Origin: Chrysochromulina tobinii
Lineage: Eukaryota > Haptophyta > Prymnesiales > Chrysochromulinaceae
DNA length: 45,239 nt
Direction of reading: 5' to 3'
Assembly (NCBI GenBank): GCA_001275005.1
Contig: JWZX01002081.1
Location: 1 to 45,239 of the forward strand
Shown: positions 27,201 to 35,428 of the stretch, piece by piece
How positions within the stretch are numbered: the stretch's first letter is position 1
Layout of the letters: every line of letters begins with the position of its first letter
Notes under the pieces: model-generated
Told to the model about the DNA's origin: nothing
What the model saw: the letters and a program-made list of their open reading frames with translations, nothing else
The model's database searches: none
Program-made: the position numbers and the translations under genes

Positions 27201-29770
27201 ACAGCGTTGGCACCGCTCTCAACTGCGGGCGCGCCGGGCGGCGAGGGCGTGCGTGACGCTTGCCGGCACGCCTTGGCCTCCTCCTCGAGCGCGTCGAAGG
27301 CGGCACACAGGAACTCGTGCGCATCATGCTGGGCGCCGCCCTTGAAGATTGGAAAGCGATCACCGAGCACCTGCTTGAAATGGCGTGCGCGCACGATCGA
27401 GCGGTCGGACGTCGTACTCTCGCGCGGTGCGAGCAGCGGCAGCGCCGCCGCCGCAAGAGACGGGCCGGGCAGCCGCGGCGTCGACGACGAGGGCGGCTGC
27501 GGCGTCACTGCGGCGGATGAAGGCCCCGCCTCGGCTCCCGCAGCGGGCAGAGCGCCGTCCGCCGCTGCGTCGCCGCCGCCTTCCTGGAGTGACGAGGCGG
27601 CTCCGGCGGAGGCGCGCGCGGCCGGAGCGAGGACCGCCTCCTCCAGATTCTGGCGGAGCTGGCAGAGCTCAGCAAGGCGCTCAGGCAGCTGCTTGGCGAC
27701 GGCGAGGCACTGGAGCGTCGCGTTCAAGTAGCACGTGTTGCCTAAATTGGCAAGCCCGGGCATGCATCCAACGGGAGGCGAGAGTGGGCGGCTCGCCAGG
27801 TGGCATCGGTTGGCGCGCCCGTTCGCCTCTGCACCGCGCGGCGAGTGCAGCAGCGATTTGCCCTGCCGCCCAAACGACTGCAGCGAGGGCTGGCGCAGCG
27901 TGCCTGACGACGTTCCAGCGGTGGCGCCATCAAACTCCTTGTGAAGCCGATCACTCGAGCGCGAGGTGCGCTGCTGCGCGTCCGCAGTCGAGCCGCTCGG
28001 CGACAAGGTGCCAAGGGGGCGCCCCATGCCGGCAGGCGCGCACGTTCTCTTACGCTGCCGGTCGGCGAGCTGCTGGTGGCGCTGCCGCTGCAGCGGTGGC
28101 GGCTGCTTCGGATGCATGCGAACCTCGGAGCTCTGAACCTCGGATGCATGCATGCGAACCTCGGATGCATGCATGCGAACCTCGGATGCATGCATGCGAA
28201 CCTCGGATGCATGCATGCGAACCTCGGAGCTCTGAACGACCCGATCGTGAAGCCCGCCGCCCGTGCGGCTGAGCTCGAGGTCGAGCCCACTCTTACCACT
28301 CTCGCCGTCCACGCCGACGCCACCGCGCTGCTGCTTGTCCCTCGCGCCCATGATCGAGAGAGGCGCCTGATTGCGAGCGCGCCCGTCTCGGCTGAAGACG
28401 AACCCCGGGGGGGGTACGCGGCCCGCCACCTCCGGCGCATCGTCGGCGGCCTCGGCCGCATCGATCACTGCCCCCGCATCGTCGTCGTCGTCCTCCTCCT
28501 CCTCTTGCTCCACAGCCTCGTCGTCCTCGTACTCGCCCTCGAGCTCCATCGCGTCGTCGTCGTCGAGAGGCTCCCGCGGTGACATCTGCGCCTGCATCGA
28601 GCCCGTGGATCTTTCGCTCGGCGTGCGCGATGCGCTCGGGCGGCATGCGACCGGCGCGCCGCCACTCGCGCCGCGGAAGGCAAGTTGTCCTAAGTAGGCA
28701 AGCTCACCAAAGGGACCGCTGTTGGACTGATCAGTATGATCGAGCATTCGACTTCCGACGGCGCCCGCGACGGCGCCACGACCGCCGCCGCCGCCGCCGC
28801 TGCCGCCCGCGGTGCCGATGTGCGCGCCGCCTCCTGCACCGCTGCGTCCGTCTCCGCTGGGAACACCGCCTCCGCCTTTGCCTGCACCACCGCCGACGCT
28901 GCCGCCGCCGACGACGACGACGACGCCGCCGCCGCCGCCGCCGTCGCCGCCAGCACCGCCGCCGCCGCCATTCTCCTCGTCGGCGCCCTTGGCGGCCCGC
29001 AGCCTTTGCGCCGCGCCAGCCAGCTGCTTCACATGCCGTGCGGAGGGCTGGTTGCCCGAGCCGAGGCCGGGCTTGCTCGCCGCGAGGCCTGCGGACAACC
29101 CTGCCACCTGCGGCTGCCTGCCGGCTACCGCTTGCTGCGCCACCTCGGCCGCCGCCATCTTGGCTGCCGCACTCGGGGGCACGCCGCCGCGTGACACGCC
29201 GCCGCTCGCTGCAGTGGCGGCGGCAGGATCGGCTGGCGGTGCGCCACTGGCACCGACCTTACTAGTGCGGCTGCTCGCCGACGGCTTCAGCGCTTTCGCC
29301 TTCTTGCCCGCCGTGCCAGCACCTGCGCCGGCGGCCGGCGCGGGCACCTCCTCGAGAGGTGTCGCGGGCTTCTTCTTGAGATGCCTCATTAAAACATCGA
29401 ACTTGGAAAGTGCCACTTGGTCACACGTCAGTATCAGCAGGTCGTTGCTCTCCTGCTCCGCGCCGCCGCTATACTTGGGAAGCACCACCGGCTTCAGATG
29501 CATCTCCCATCTCTCCTCGCCGCTGCCTACTGGCGACAAGCGGATGTGATTGTGCAGAGGCCAGCAGTGGTGCATCCCACCCTCCTTTTCGTAGGCAGCG
29601 AGACGGTACACCCCATCGACGTGCTCCAGGCGCGCCTGGCAGGCTGCGATCGGCAAGGCACGCTTCGTCAGCCTGATCTCGATGGGGCATCTCAAGATGT
29701 CGACGATGCTCACGGGAGTGCCGGCCGTGGAGGTACCCGGTAGCGGCTCGTCCTTGGACACGGAGCGCAT
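24206..29770 (-). CDS. USP37-like ubiquitin-specific protease
   Basis: A 1854-residue cysteine deubiquitinase. The N-terminal ~130 residues fit the PH-like domain found in USP37/26/29. The catalytic Cys box GLANLGNTCYLNATLQCL carries Cys680; HDAHEFLCAAFDALEEE follows; CTAC and, far downstream, CERC give the zinc-ribbon pairs; the His box GGHYTC carries His1780, followed by WACYDDSHV and YLLLYERID. The enzyme removes ubiquitin from proteins. Between the catalytic halves are long disordered inserts, one with a UIM-like helix (SEEDRQVALALVASLEG, ~1450), as USP37 also has UIMs inside its catalytic domain. Many in-frame repeats: MHASEVR x4, AQDGAAD x3, Gly and Ala/Glu runs. First ATG of the frame is 29770; the frame extends nine codons upstream to a TTG only. 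A hidden intron in the inserts cannot be excluded. Confidence 0.92.
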   Translation of the reverse strand: MRSVSKDEPLPGTSTAGTPVSIVDILRCPIEIRLTKRALPIAACQARLEHVDGVYRLAAYEKEGGMHHCWPLHNHIRLSPVGSGEERWEMHLKPVVLPKYSGGAEQESNDLLILTCDQVALSKFDVLMRHLKKKPATPLEEVPAPAAGAGAGTAGKKAKALKPSASSRTSKVGASGAPPADPAAATAASGGVSRGGVPPSAAAKMAAAEVAQQAVAGRQPQVAGLSAGLAASKPGLGSGNQPSARHVKQLAGAAQRLRAAKGADEENGGGGGAGGDGGGGGGVVVVVGGGSVGGGAGKGGGGVPSGDGRSGAGGGAHIGTAGGSGGGGGGRGAVAGAVGSRMLDHTDQSNSGPFGELAYLGQLAFRGASGGAPVACRPSASRTPSERSTGSMQAQMSPREPLDDDDAMELEGEYEDDEAVEQEEEEDDDDDAGAVIDAAEAADDAPEVAGRVPPPGFVFSRDGRARNQAPLSIMGARDKQQRGGVGVDGESGKSGLDLELSRTGGGLHDRVVQSSEVRMHASEVRMHASEVRMHASEVRMHASEVQSSEVRMHPKQPPPLQRQRHQQLADRQRKRTCAPAGMGRPLGTLSPSGSTADAQQRTSRSSDRLHKEFDGATAGTSSGTLRQPSLQSFGRQGKSLLHSPRGAEANGRANRCHLASRPLSPPVGCMPGLANLGNTCYLNATLQCLAVAKQLPERLAELCQLRQNLEEAVLAPAARASAGAASSLQEGGGDAAADGALPAAGAEAGPSSAAVTPQPPSSSTPRLPGPSLAAAALPLLAPRESTTSDRSIVRARHFKQVLGDRFPIFKGGAQHDAHEFLCAAFDALEEEAKACRQASRTPSPPGAPAVESGANAVSVVPGDATAGAEADGIAAADGNMEIDEPHRPIWSAADRIAAEALEAAEVAAAAEAAEVAAAAEAAEVAEAAELTEAAEATGRFRQAKLAAGLSRWAVRARVRLIEQQGAMAAGTEAGTEAGMVRGTALDLHAAVVREDSTTTADCLDDAEVAAAAEAAATDAKLTGRSPPLLNAPLTGVECSAQRGPFVPPLERNSSCTPGTASVSSACPVEMSFGFRVRTTLRCTACGFASASVERFNHLSLNLPERTAPATTDVVNLLDDAPLSDVPAKTLDECLPSLDTCSPSSVSGHGKRSIRRLYEQGADAGCGGDPEPLGLLHSHATHFDEKASPSMMMLLNDVAVRASGQADRVDGRALGPGAGSGAACKRVRLPGNRFELPAADTGDSANEDDAENAAPAAPRPFGLLGGAADTLANQGLGVFNDEGSTFAVIGGGGGGHGGDMDAEDRLDDARAHQRLRRDVPTTAPKVDVPPLRGRGDVLPAHGSSSDLFQRSLSSMRNPLTHSGPANCAPSSGSRRDGHGGGALAVDTPADSGADAQDGAADAQDGAADAQDGAADEEQRAILLAAGVTEAELDAQMALFSSSSAPTWNTQSEEDRQVALALVASLEGSAGDGGAGGGAHDNGWDQAVTMATSGGHKQEHAGTEGAAGSTFFSLDPAAAEGPLAPVEELLGIVVGGSYDAPASPLAGGLGAAAAGAGLFTPPREPRVRSSLGAPYGGMVPPPLALHLSPVGVSSRYGPLKPESGRGDARGGSPRSGGGNDEGSGGGVSDADGGRDETGGGAGGLHVSTLASRFFVDELRERRCERCGHESALASQRLLAPLPPNLMLHLKRFHSDPRTGIATKLTTRVRVDERLSLAPHLEATHGEQEVEGTEMPDGPGAVDTESGDGDGDEDAGGADSTGGAMFRLRALVSHHGEHCWGGHYTCTARVGEGDQWACYDDSHVSLSCDNPTSTAAVLRGAYLLLYERIDVGAPAADATMAYGADDAPGIGADDLYN
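25529..25600. repeat. 21-bp tandem repeat, three units
   Basis: Units gtccgcggcgccgtcttggg(c) encode AQDGAAD repeats just before the UIM-like region of the deubiquitinase. Confidence 0.95.
28110..28236. repeat. 21-bp tandem repeat with ATGCATGCAT core
   Basis: Four to five units of aacctcggatgcatgcatgc, flanked by related aacctcggagctctg units, encode MHASEVR repeats in the deubiquitinase. The core alternates purine and pyrimidine and contains the palindrome ATGCATGCAT. Confidence 0.95.
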
Positions 29771-30044
29771 CGCGCTTCCAGTTCGCGTCGATCGCAAAAG
29801 AATTCCCCGCGCGCTGACCGTCTCAGGTCTTCACGAGTCAAGTCAAGTCTTCACAGTCTCTCCGACTATGAACACTCAACCTCGCCCCCTCCTCGTGTCA
29901 ACAGCCAAGAGACACTTTGGTCTTTGCGGGGCATGTTGCGGGGTTCTTTCTTCCTGATCGTGATCTGCTTCCCCTTTTGAACCCTGTCGGACCCTTATTC
30001 CGTGTGCGGTCGCTCCCACGCTGGTATACTCATCACAATCTCAT

Positions 30045-32621
30045 CTACCGAAACACGCCTTCGCACGACGGCAGCGGCTCGGGCGGATCAAATCCGTGGA
30101 TGCACGGGAAGAAGGCGTCGCCGGGCTTGCGAGGCGTGCAGCACTGCGAGTACGCAGGCACGGCCACACCGTCCTCGTAGCAGAAGGGCGAGCGCTTGTA
30201 CTCGAGCAGCCGCTGCGACGCCTTCTCGAAGCGCACGTGCTCCGCGCGGTCCACAAATCCGCAGAAAGTGCCGATGGGCTCCTCGATGCGCACGACGGCG
30301 ACGCCCTCGTGCGGCGCGAGCGCCGCGCGCACCTGCACGTCGGTGAGGGCCTTCCCGAGCTTGACGCTGACGGACGAGCCGCTCACGTTCAGAGGCACGC
30401 GTGGGTTGTCGAGGAACGAAGGCTCACGCAGGCCGACCTTATCGAGCAGCTCGTTCTTCTCAAACCAGCGCGGCGTATCGAGCACGTGGTCCATCGGGCA
30501 GTCAAAGGGCAATCGCATGCTCTCGGCGCCGCCCACGCGACAGCTCTTCATCTCCTTCCACATGTAGTCGCAGTAGCAGAGCATGCGCGGCAGGATAAGC
30601 GTGCGCCCGCTCGCCTTAGCGATGCCCAGGAGCGCGCGTAGTATTTTGGACCTATGGCGAGCCTCGGCTAGGTGGCGTGCAATCGCCTCGCTCGACGGCA
30701 CTTGCGGCCCGAGGGACTGGATGGGAAGGAGGTTGGCGCTCTCGCTCGCGGCGGTAACGTAGCGTCCTGTGAAATAGGTGTCGTCGTCGACGAGCCAGAG
30801 GCCGGCCTGGCGCATTCGCTGCCGCTTGCCGTGTGCAAAGGTGGAGCCCTCGGCAAACTGGTACGTCAAGTGGACGGAGAGCGGCGGCGCCGCATTCGGC
30901 AGCGTGTGCGCGTGCTGCACGAAGAACGTGTGGCCGTTGAGGAACTGGCTCAGCGGTAGCAGCCCGAGGGTGATTTCGCTCTCACCATTGGCGCCGGCGA
31001 AGAGTCGACCGCGGAGGTAGCGCAGCCTGCGAGCCTTGAGGAGCATGTTGAAGGCGGCCTGGTCGCGGACTCGTATCTCCTTTGCGCTTGCAATCGTCTC
31101 TCGCCAGCGCGCTGTGAACGCGATCGTCGTCGGGTGCGAGCGCATGTAGACGAGCCCTGTGTTCAGGTCACAGTTGAGCATGGGGAACCGCGAGTCCACA
31201 CGGATGTCGATGCAGTCCGTTGCCGCGGCCAGCATCGCATCTAGCCACGCGGGCGAGCGCATCAACGGGCGCGGATCCGCAATGAAGATGGCGTCCGCAT
31301 CACACGCCCACACATTGAAGCCGTACCTGAGCAGTTCGTTGTAGAAGCCCACCTTGAGCACGCTCATCTTGGGGTACAGGCTCGGCCGCGATCGCAGATT
31401 CAGGCCGGGTGCCGCGGCGAGCACCCTACTCGCCTCGCCCCCATGGATCAAGACGCATGGCACGTCATGCTGCGCACACGCCTCCATCATCTCTGCGTCG
31501 AGTGCGCCGATGAGCAGATCGGCCACGCCCGCCCGTCGCACATTGGCCGCCCAGTTGATCGCCATCGTGGACACCGAACCCGTCGCAAACGTGACGAGCA
31601 GGTCCGTGCCGTTGGGCAGCCGTCGCACCGACGCCGGCAGCGAGGAGAATGGAGCACTCACGTTCGTAACGTCCCCAGCGGCGCCAATGTTGGTAAAGGA
31701 CAGAACAACAGCTGCGCCCGCGTGGAAGTGAGAGCACTGCGCCAGCGGCGTCGGCTCATCGCCGAGGACCGCGATCACGTCCGCCTCGAACGCGACGCCC
31801 AGCCGCTGCGCATCGTGCCGTGGATCCCAGCCGCAGAAGGCGAGCGCGGCTCGCTCGAGCTCAAGCAGCCTCGTGCTCGCTCTGTACTCGCGGAGCGCAA
31901 ACGCCGCCTCGCTGTCGCTCAGGCCATCGGGAATGGAGACGCGCACGTGCGAGCGTCGAATGTGCGCGGGCAGAGCGGCGAGCGCGCCCTCGCCTTGGAA
32001 GAGGTGCGCGGCAGCGAGCGCCGGAAGCATCGTCGAGGATTCCGGTGCCAGCAGGATTGCCGTCGATGATGCACTCGGCCGCCAGTGCGCGAGAGCTGCT
32101 CGTGCCACGGGCTTCAGTGTGCATCCCCAAGATCCGGCTGCGCAGCTTGTGCCGCTGCACAGCGACTCGCACAACGCTGCTGGCACCACAAGCGTTCTGT
32201 TGAGCAACTTGGCCAAGCCAAACATGGACTTGAGCAGCTGGCGTGCTTGCGCATCAGAGTGTACTGGAATGTGCTGTGCAAGCAGGAAGTTGTCTCGAAG
32301 ACCAACTTTCGAAGACCAACTATCGGTCAAGGGCGCACTGGGTAGTGCGAGTTGCCTTGCGAGCCGCTGTTCGAGTCGCAGTGCCCGAGCGTCTTCATGC
32401 CCTTGGACGCGCTGCTCCAAGACTGCTGGTGGTGGAGGAGGTGGCGTGTGCGGCTGCGGCAGCAGCTCAAGATCACGGCCGAGTTGCTGCACTGCAACGT
32501 CCAGAGCATCTAGCCGTGGGCTAAGCGATGACATCCGCACAAATGTTGTCATGTGGGTGATGTTCGCTGCGAGGAGCAGGGCGCCGATTGCGGCCGCCAC
32601 GACGACAGTCGTTCGCAACAT
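30045..32621 (-). CDS. GT77-like (RRA/XEG113-type) glycosyltransferase
   Basis: An 858-residue type II membrane protein. Residues 4-21 (TTVVVAAAIGALLLAANI) are a signal anchor, followed by a Pro-rich stem, as in Golgi glycosyltransferases. The core at ~375-600 fits the nucleotide-diphospho-sugar transferase family (PF03407, GT77): SVLKVGFYNELLRYGFNVWA, the metal-binding DAD triad in ACDADAIFIADPRPLM (~444), and LNTGLVYMRSHP. The C-terminal part (GRTLILPRMLCYCDYMWKEM, LPFDCPMDHVLD) resembles plant XEG113/RRA-type arabinosyltransferases of extensin glycosylation. Sugar and acceptor here are unknown. An N-terminal module repeats the RTLVVPAALCESLC pattern of the C-terminal one, suggesting internal duplication. 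Start: ATG at 32621 with A at -3; a 73-base-period duplication covers the start region. Confidence 0.85.
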   Translation of the reverse strand: MLRTTVVVAAAIGALLLAANITHMTTFVRMSSLSPRLDALDVAVQQLGRDLELLPQPHTPPPPPPAVLEQRVQGHEDARALRLEQRLARQLALPSAPLTDSWSSKVGLRDNFLLAQHIPVHSDAQARQLLKSMFGLAKLLNRTLVVPAALCESLCSGTSCAAGSWGCTLKPVARAALAHWRPSASSTAILLAPESSTMLPALAAAHLFQGEGALAALPAHIRRSHVRVSIPDGLSDSEAAFALREYRASTRLLELERAALAFCGWDPRHDAQRLGVAFEADVIAVLGDEPTPLAQCSHFHAGAAVVLSFTNIGAAGDVTNVSAPFSSLPASVRRLPNGTDLLVTFATGSVSTMAINWAANVRRAGVADLLIGALDAEMMEACAQHDVPCVLIHGGEASRVLAAAPGLNLRSRPSLYPKMSVLKVGFYNELLRYGFNVWACDADAIFIADPRPLMRSPAWLDAMLAAATDCIDIRVDSRFPMLNCDLNTGLVYMRSHPTTIAFTARWRETIASAKEIRVRDQAAFNMLLKARRLRYLRGRLFAGANGESEITLGLLPLSQFLNGHTFFVQHAHTLPNAAPPLSVHLTYQFAEGSTFAHGKRQRMRQAGLWLVDDDTYFTGRYVTAASESANLLPIQSLGPQVPSSEAIARHLAEARHRSKILRALLGIAKASGRTLILPRMLCYCDYMWKEMKSCRVGGAESMRLPFDCPMDHVLDTPRWFEKNELLDKVGLREPSFLDNPRVPLNVSGSSVSVKLGKALTDVQVRAALAPHEGVAVVRIEEPIGTFCGFVDRAEHVRFEKASQRLLEYKRSPFCYEDGVAVPAYSQCCTPRKPGDAFFPCIHGFDPPEPLPSCEGVFR

Positions 32622-32683
32622 TCTTCGCGACGGTCTCGTATCCGAGGAGCAGGGCGCTGATCGCGGCCGCCACGACGACAGTC
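32571..32683. repeat. 40-bp direct duplication covering the glycosyltransferase start region
   Basis: gaggagcagggcgc...gacgacagtc occurs at 32571-32610, inside the signal-anchor codons, and again at 32644-32683 upstream of the ATG, with a few substitutions. The upstream copy encodes a decayed version of the anchor (TVVVAAAISALLL) and lies next to a three-codon upstream ATG frame. Confidence 0.9.
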
Positions 32684-33214
32684 ATTCACACAAGCATTCT
32701 TTTCGCTCGTTACCGGTACTTGTACCGGTAAAAAGACACCGGGGGGAGCCGGGACTCACACGGGACACGCGGACGCACAAAGGCACACGGACCGCATAGA
32801 CGAACATCACAACCATCCAAACCCACCAACAACGCACAACCCGCACGTCAGCGCGACGACCGAAGCCGCGGCCGACTCAAGAGCCGCAGGCCCGGAGTCG
32901 ACCGCCCCCCGCGGCCGACTCAGAAGAGGCCATCCCCAGCGAACTCGACCCTGCCTCCACCCGCTCCCAGAGCGCCTCCCCGCGCCTGCTCGAAGGCGGT
33001 CGGCGAAATGAACCGGTATTAAAACCGTCTCATCGAAACCACCTACGGGTACCGGTATGTAACCCCCGCATGCCCCCGCCAGGGTGCCCAGCCCCCTGGA
33101 GCCCGGACATCCCACGACGAGGACAATCTCAACTTGTACATTTTTCCGGACACAGGGGGCCGCATGCAACTTGAGGCAGGCATCTTCCATCTAGGACAAC
33201 ACCCAACACATAGC
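32622..33214. other. spacer upstream of the glycosyltransferase gene
   Basis: A 593-base stretch with several ACCGGTA-type palindromes (about 32712, 32724, 33012, 33050), the 24-nt element shared with the helicase upstream region, and the upstream copy of the start duplication. It should also hold the 3' end of the TylF-like gene. No gene seen. Confidence 0.5.
32722..32745 (-). promoter_or_regulatory. candidate shared upstream element (glycosyltransferase copy)
   Basis: On the minus strand it begins CCCCCGGTGTCTTTTTAC and ends CGGTAC, 101-124 bases upstream of the glycosyltransferase ATG. It matches 17364-17386 except for one inserted C, with the same orientation relative to its gene. Confidence 0.55.
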
Positions 33215-34558
33215 TCATAGGGTGGGGGTTAGGTTTCCTTGTGAGACTCGTAGTACTGCACACCTCCCTCCGAAGCACGCCTCGTAGTACTGCCTCTGGA
33301 GCGCCGTGCAAAGAGCCATGCGATCGTGTACAGTCGGCCTCGTGGCAGCTGACTGCGTGCGAGGACTGTACATGCCGAGCGCCCAGGATTGCTTTTCACG
33401 TTCTCTTGCCATCCGGTTGCAATTGGAGAGCACCTCCTCCTTGGTGTAAGCGACGCGCCGCCCCCAGCCGGTTGAAGTCTTTTCCGTTATGGACTTTCGT
33501 GTCCACAAGCCGATACGAGTGTGGCATCGCTCCAACTCTGCACTGATCGTACCACCGCCGCCACCGCCGCCGCCGCTGCCGCCACCGCCGCCGCCACCAC
33601 GTCCTTGGCCGGTAAACTTTGCGCTCGACATGGCGCTCGTTGGATAGGAGCGTGGTGTCGGCAGGAGGCTTTCGCCTCGCTCAAGAGCTGCAGTAGCTGT
33701 TGCCATCGGTGGTAGCGCGCGCATGGACTGGTAGCCTCGCGCGTCGCAGTGCTCCGTATCCAGGGTGTAGGAAACGCAGCGCAAAACTGACGGATCACCG
33801 CCAAAGTAGGCCCAGCCCACGCGATGGCGCGCGGTGATCTCTCCGTGCGCTCGTTTCTCACCGATGCGCTTATGCTTGGCGTTGAAGCCCACCCAATCGT
33901 CATAACGGATGACGGTCTCGCCGGCGACGACGAGGCCGCTGCAAAAGAGCCATTCGAGTGCCTGGATGGCGCTCACGTACAGGTCGCTGTCGATGTCCAC
34001 GAAGAGCGCTGACTGCATCCGCATCGTGGCAGCGAGGTTCGGCTTCAGCGTTTCGGAGAAGAAGCCGCGAATCAATCGCAGTGGTCCTTCGTCTTCCCTG
34101 CGCCCGACTTTGTGAGTGAGCGACGAGCGCAGCTCGGTGTAGCTCGACACGCCCAGCGCGTCCGCCGCAGACCACGCACCCGGCTTCCAGTGGTTGCCTT
34201 CCAACTGCCCCATAGTTTGTGCCGCTGTTGCATTTGTTTCAAAGCGTTCGGATGGCAGGCCTTCAAAGCTGTCAAATCCCCAGAGTGTGCCAAAGGAAAC
34301 GTTGAGACTGCGCAGGTCGCGCACAATTCCGGAGAGCGAACCACCCGTGTACACACCAAACTGGTAGACATCACGATAGAGCAACTTCGCTCCAGAAGGA
34401 TACTGCTGGCAAAATGCTGACAGCGCCCACGGCGTAAGGATGAATGACGTCATCTCTCTTGAGCCCATGAATGCTCTTCCGTAAATGTCGACGTGTCGAC
34501 GACTGTGTAGCCAGGAGCCACGCGTCAGAGTATCACTCGCATTGGCGGCAACCGTCAT
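33215..34558 (-). CDS. TylF/MycF-like methyltransferase
   Basis: A 447-residue protein. The SAM-binding motif I is VYQFGVYTGGSLSGIVRDL (about 65-83); LWGFDSFEGLPSE supplies the acidic motif; RLIRGFFSETL and ALFVDIDSDLYVSAIQALEW carry the metal-site acidic residues, and VIRYDDWVGF follows. This is the order of the TylF/MycF family of Mg-dependent sugar O-methyltransferases, so methylation of a sugar or glycan is a reasonable guess, not a proof. The family part ends at about 285; the C-terminal ~150 residues add a Gly-rich linker and a unique basic/Cys-containing tail. No signal peptide is visible at the ATG chosen (34558, G at -3); an upstream exon is possible. Divergent from the F-box-like gene across 168 bases. 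Confidence 0.8.
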   Translation of the reverse strand: MTVAANASDTLTRGSWLHSRRHVDIYGRAFMGSREMTSFILTPWALSAFCQQYPSGAKLLYRDVYQFGVYTGGSLSGIVRDLRSLNVSFGTLWGFDSFEGLPSERFETNATAAQTMGQLEGNHWKPGAWSAADALGVSSYTELRSSLTHKVGRREDEGPLRLIRGFFSETLKPNLAATMRMQSALFVDIDSDLYVSAIQALEWLFCSGLVVAGETVIRYDDWVGFNAKHKRIGEKRAHGEITARHRVGWAYFGGDPSVLRCVSYTLDTEHCDARGYQSMRALPPMATATAALERGESLLPTPRSYPTSAMSSAKFTGQGRGGGGGGGSGGGGGGGGTISAELERCHTRIGLWTRKSITEKTSTGWGRRVAYTKEEVLSNCNRMAREREKQSWALGMYSPRTQSAATRPTVHDRMALCTALQRQYYEACFGGRCAVLRVSQGNLTPTL

Positions 34559-34726
34559 GTCTTACAGCAAAAGAAACTGGCATCCAGCATGATTGTGCAG
34601 AGTCTGAGGGGGGCGGCGGCCCCCCACGTTCAGTACCGGTAAGCTTACATTTAAATGTAAAATGCTCGCTTTTCGAAGAGGCCCCAACTTCTGTTTTGCC
34701 GGGATGCAAAGCACTGAGCTCTCACG
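34559..34726. promoter_or_regulatory. bidirectional promoter region (inferred)
   Basis: A 168-base divergent spacer. It contains TACCGGTA at about 34634 and the AT-rich palindrome TTACATTTAAATGTAA at about 34646, then the tandem repeat that carries the F-box-like start. Confidence 0.5.
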
Positions 34727-34771
34727 ATGCAAAGCACTGAGCTCTCACGATGCAAAGCACTGAGCTCGTTG
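34703..34771 (+). repeat. 23-bp tandem triplication carrying three ATGs in three frames
   Basis: The unit gatgcaaagcactgagctct(cac) is repeated; ATGs fall at 34704, 34727 and 34750. Because 23 is not divisible by three, each ATG is in a different frame and only 34727 opens the F-box-like frame. Confidence 0.95.
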
Positions 34772-35428
34772 CCCGATGACGTTCTCCGACGCATCGTCGC
34801 CTCCGCGTTGGCTATCGGCGGCGCTCCCGCTCTGCAGACCTGCGATGCTCTCTCGTTGACGAACAAGGCGTTCGCTGCATTGGCATGGGACGACTGCATA
34901 ATGGCACTGCTCGCCGAGAATCTCGGCATTCCATCGTGCAGCCGGTTGCTGGTGCGGGCTGCATGCCGAGCGGACGAGCTCTTGGCCTTGAACACTTCTT
35001 ACGTTACCGTGCGAGGAGGACAGATCCATGTCACGCAAGCAAGATGCAAAGGCTGGCTCTCTCAGCTGACGAACCTCTTGCTTTCCCACGGACTGTTGAG
35101 CATCGTGACGAGCGTCGATGAGCTCGTCTCGGGCATCTGGAGGCCGTTCGGCATCATCTATTGCGATGCACGTTCCGAATTGTGCTGCCGTGCAACAGCC
35201 GAGCCCACGCACGTCTCCACGTATCCGTGTGCTTCCTCGCGATGCCTCTCCCCAGCATCCCGTGGCTGCCTGCATTGCGGCAAGCATGGCGGCAGTGTGG
35301 CCAAGACGGACGTGAAACGCATGGCAGCTACCGTCAGCGCGGGCAGGCACCCCTTGCGCCGTGTCGTCTTTGTGGCGTCCTCAGAGCCTGTGTTGAAGGC
35401 CTACCAGCAGGCACTACGGTCTCAGTAA
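34727..35428 (+). CDS. small F-box-like protein
   Basis: A 233-residue protein. After a short N-terminus the sequence LSSLPDDVLRRIVASALAI ... LQTCDALSLTNKAFAAL matches the F-box pattern (LP-x-D-x-L...I...L......L..V.+.F), so a link to an SCF ubiquitin ligase is possible. The remainder (about 60-233) has no recognised domain; it includes a Cys-rich piece (CCRATAEP..CASSRCLSPASRGCLHC) that might bind metal. The start at 34727 is the only ATG in frame; it lies in a 23-bp triplication, with ATGs before (34704, 20 codons or so to a stop) and after (34750, nine codons) in other frames. Translation efficiency is therefore uncertain. Confidence 0.6.
   Translation: MQSTELSRCKALSSLPDDVLRRIVASALAIGGAPALQTCDALSLTNKAFAALAWDDCIMALLAENLGIPSCSRLLVRAACRADELLALNTSYVTVRGGQIHVTQARCKGWLSQLTNLLLSHGLLSIVTSVDELVSGIWRPFGIIYCDARSELCCRATAEPTHVSTYPCASSRCLSPASRGCLHCGKHGGSVAKTDVKRMAATVSAGRHPLRRVVFVASSEPVLKAYQQALRSQ

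Noticed and set aside
28579-29549. Plus-strand frames opposite the deubiquitinase N-terminal half
   Set aside because: Runs of Pro, Ala or Arg are antisense of Gly/Ala-rich linkers in the deubiquitinase.
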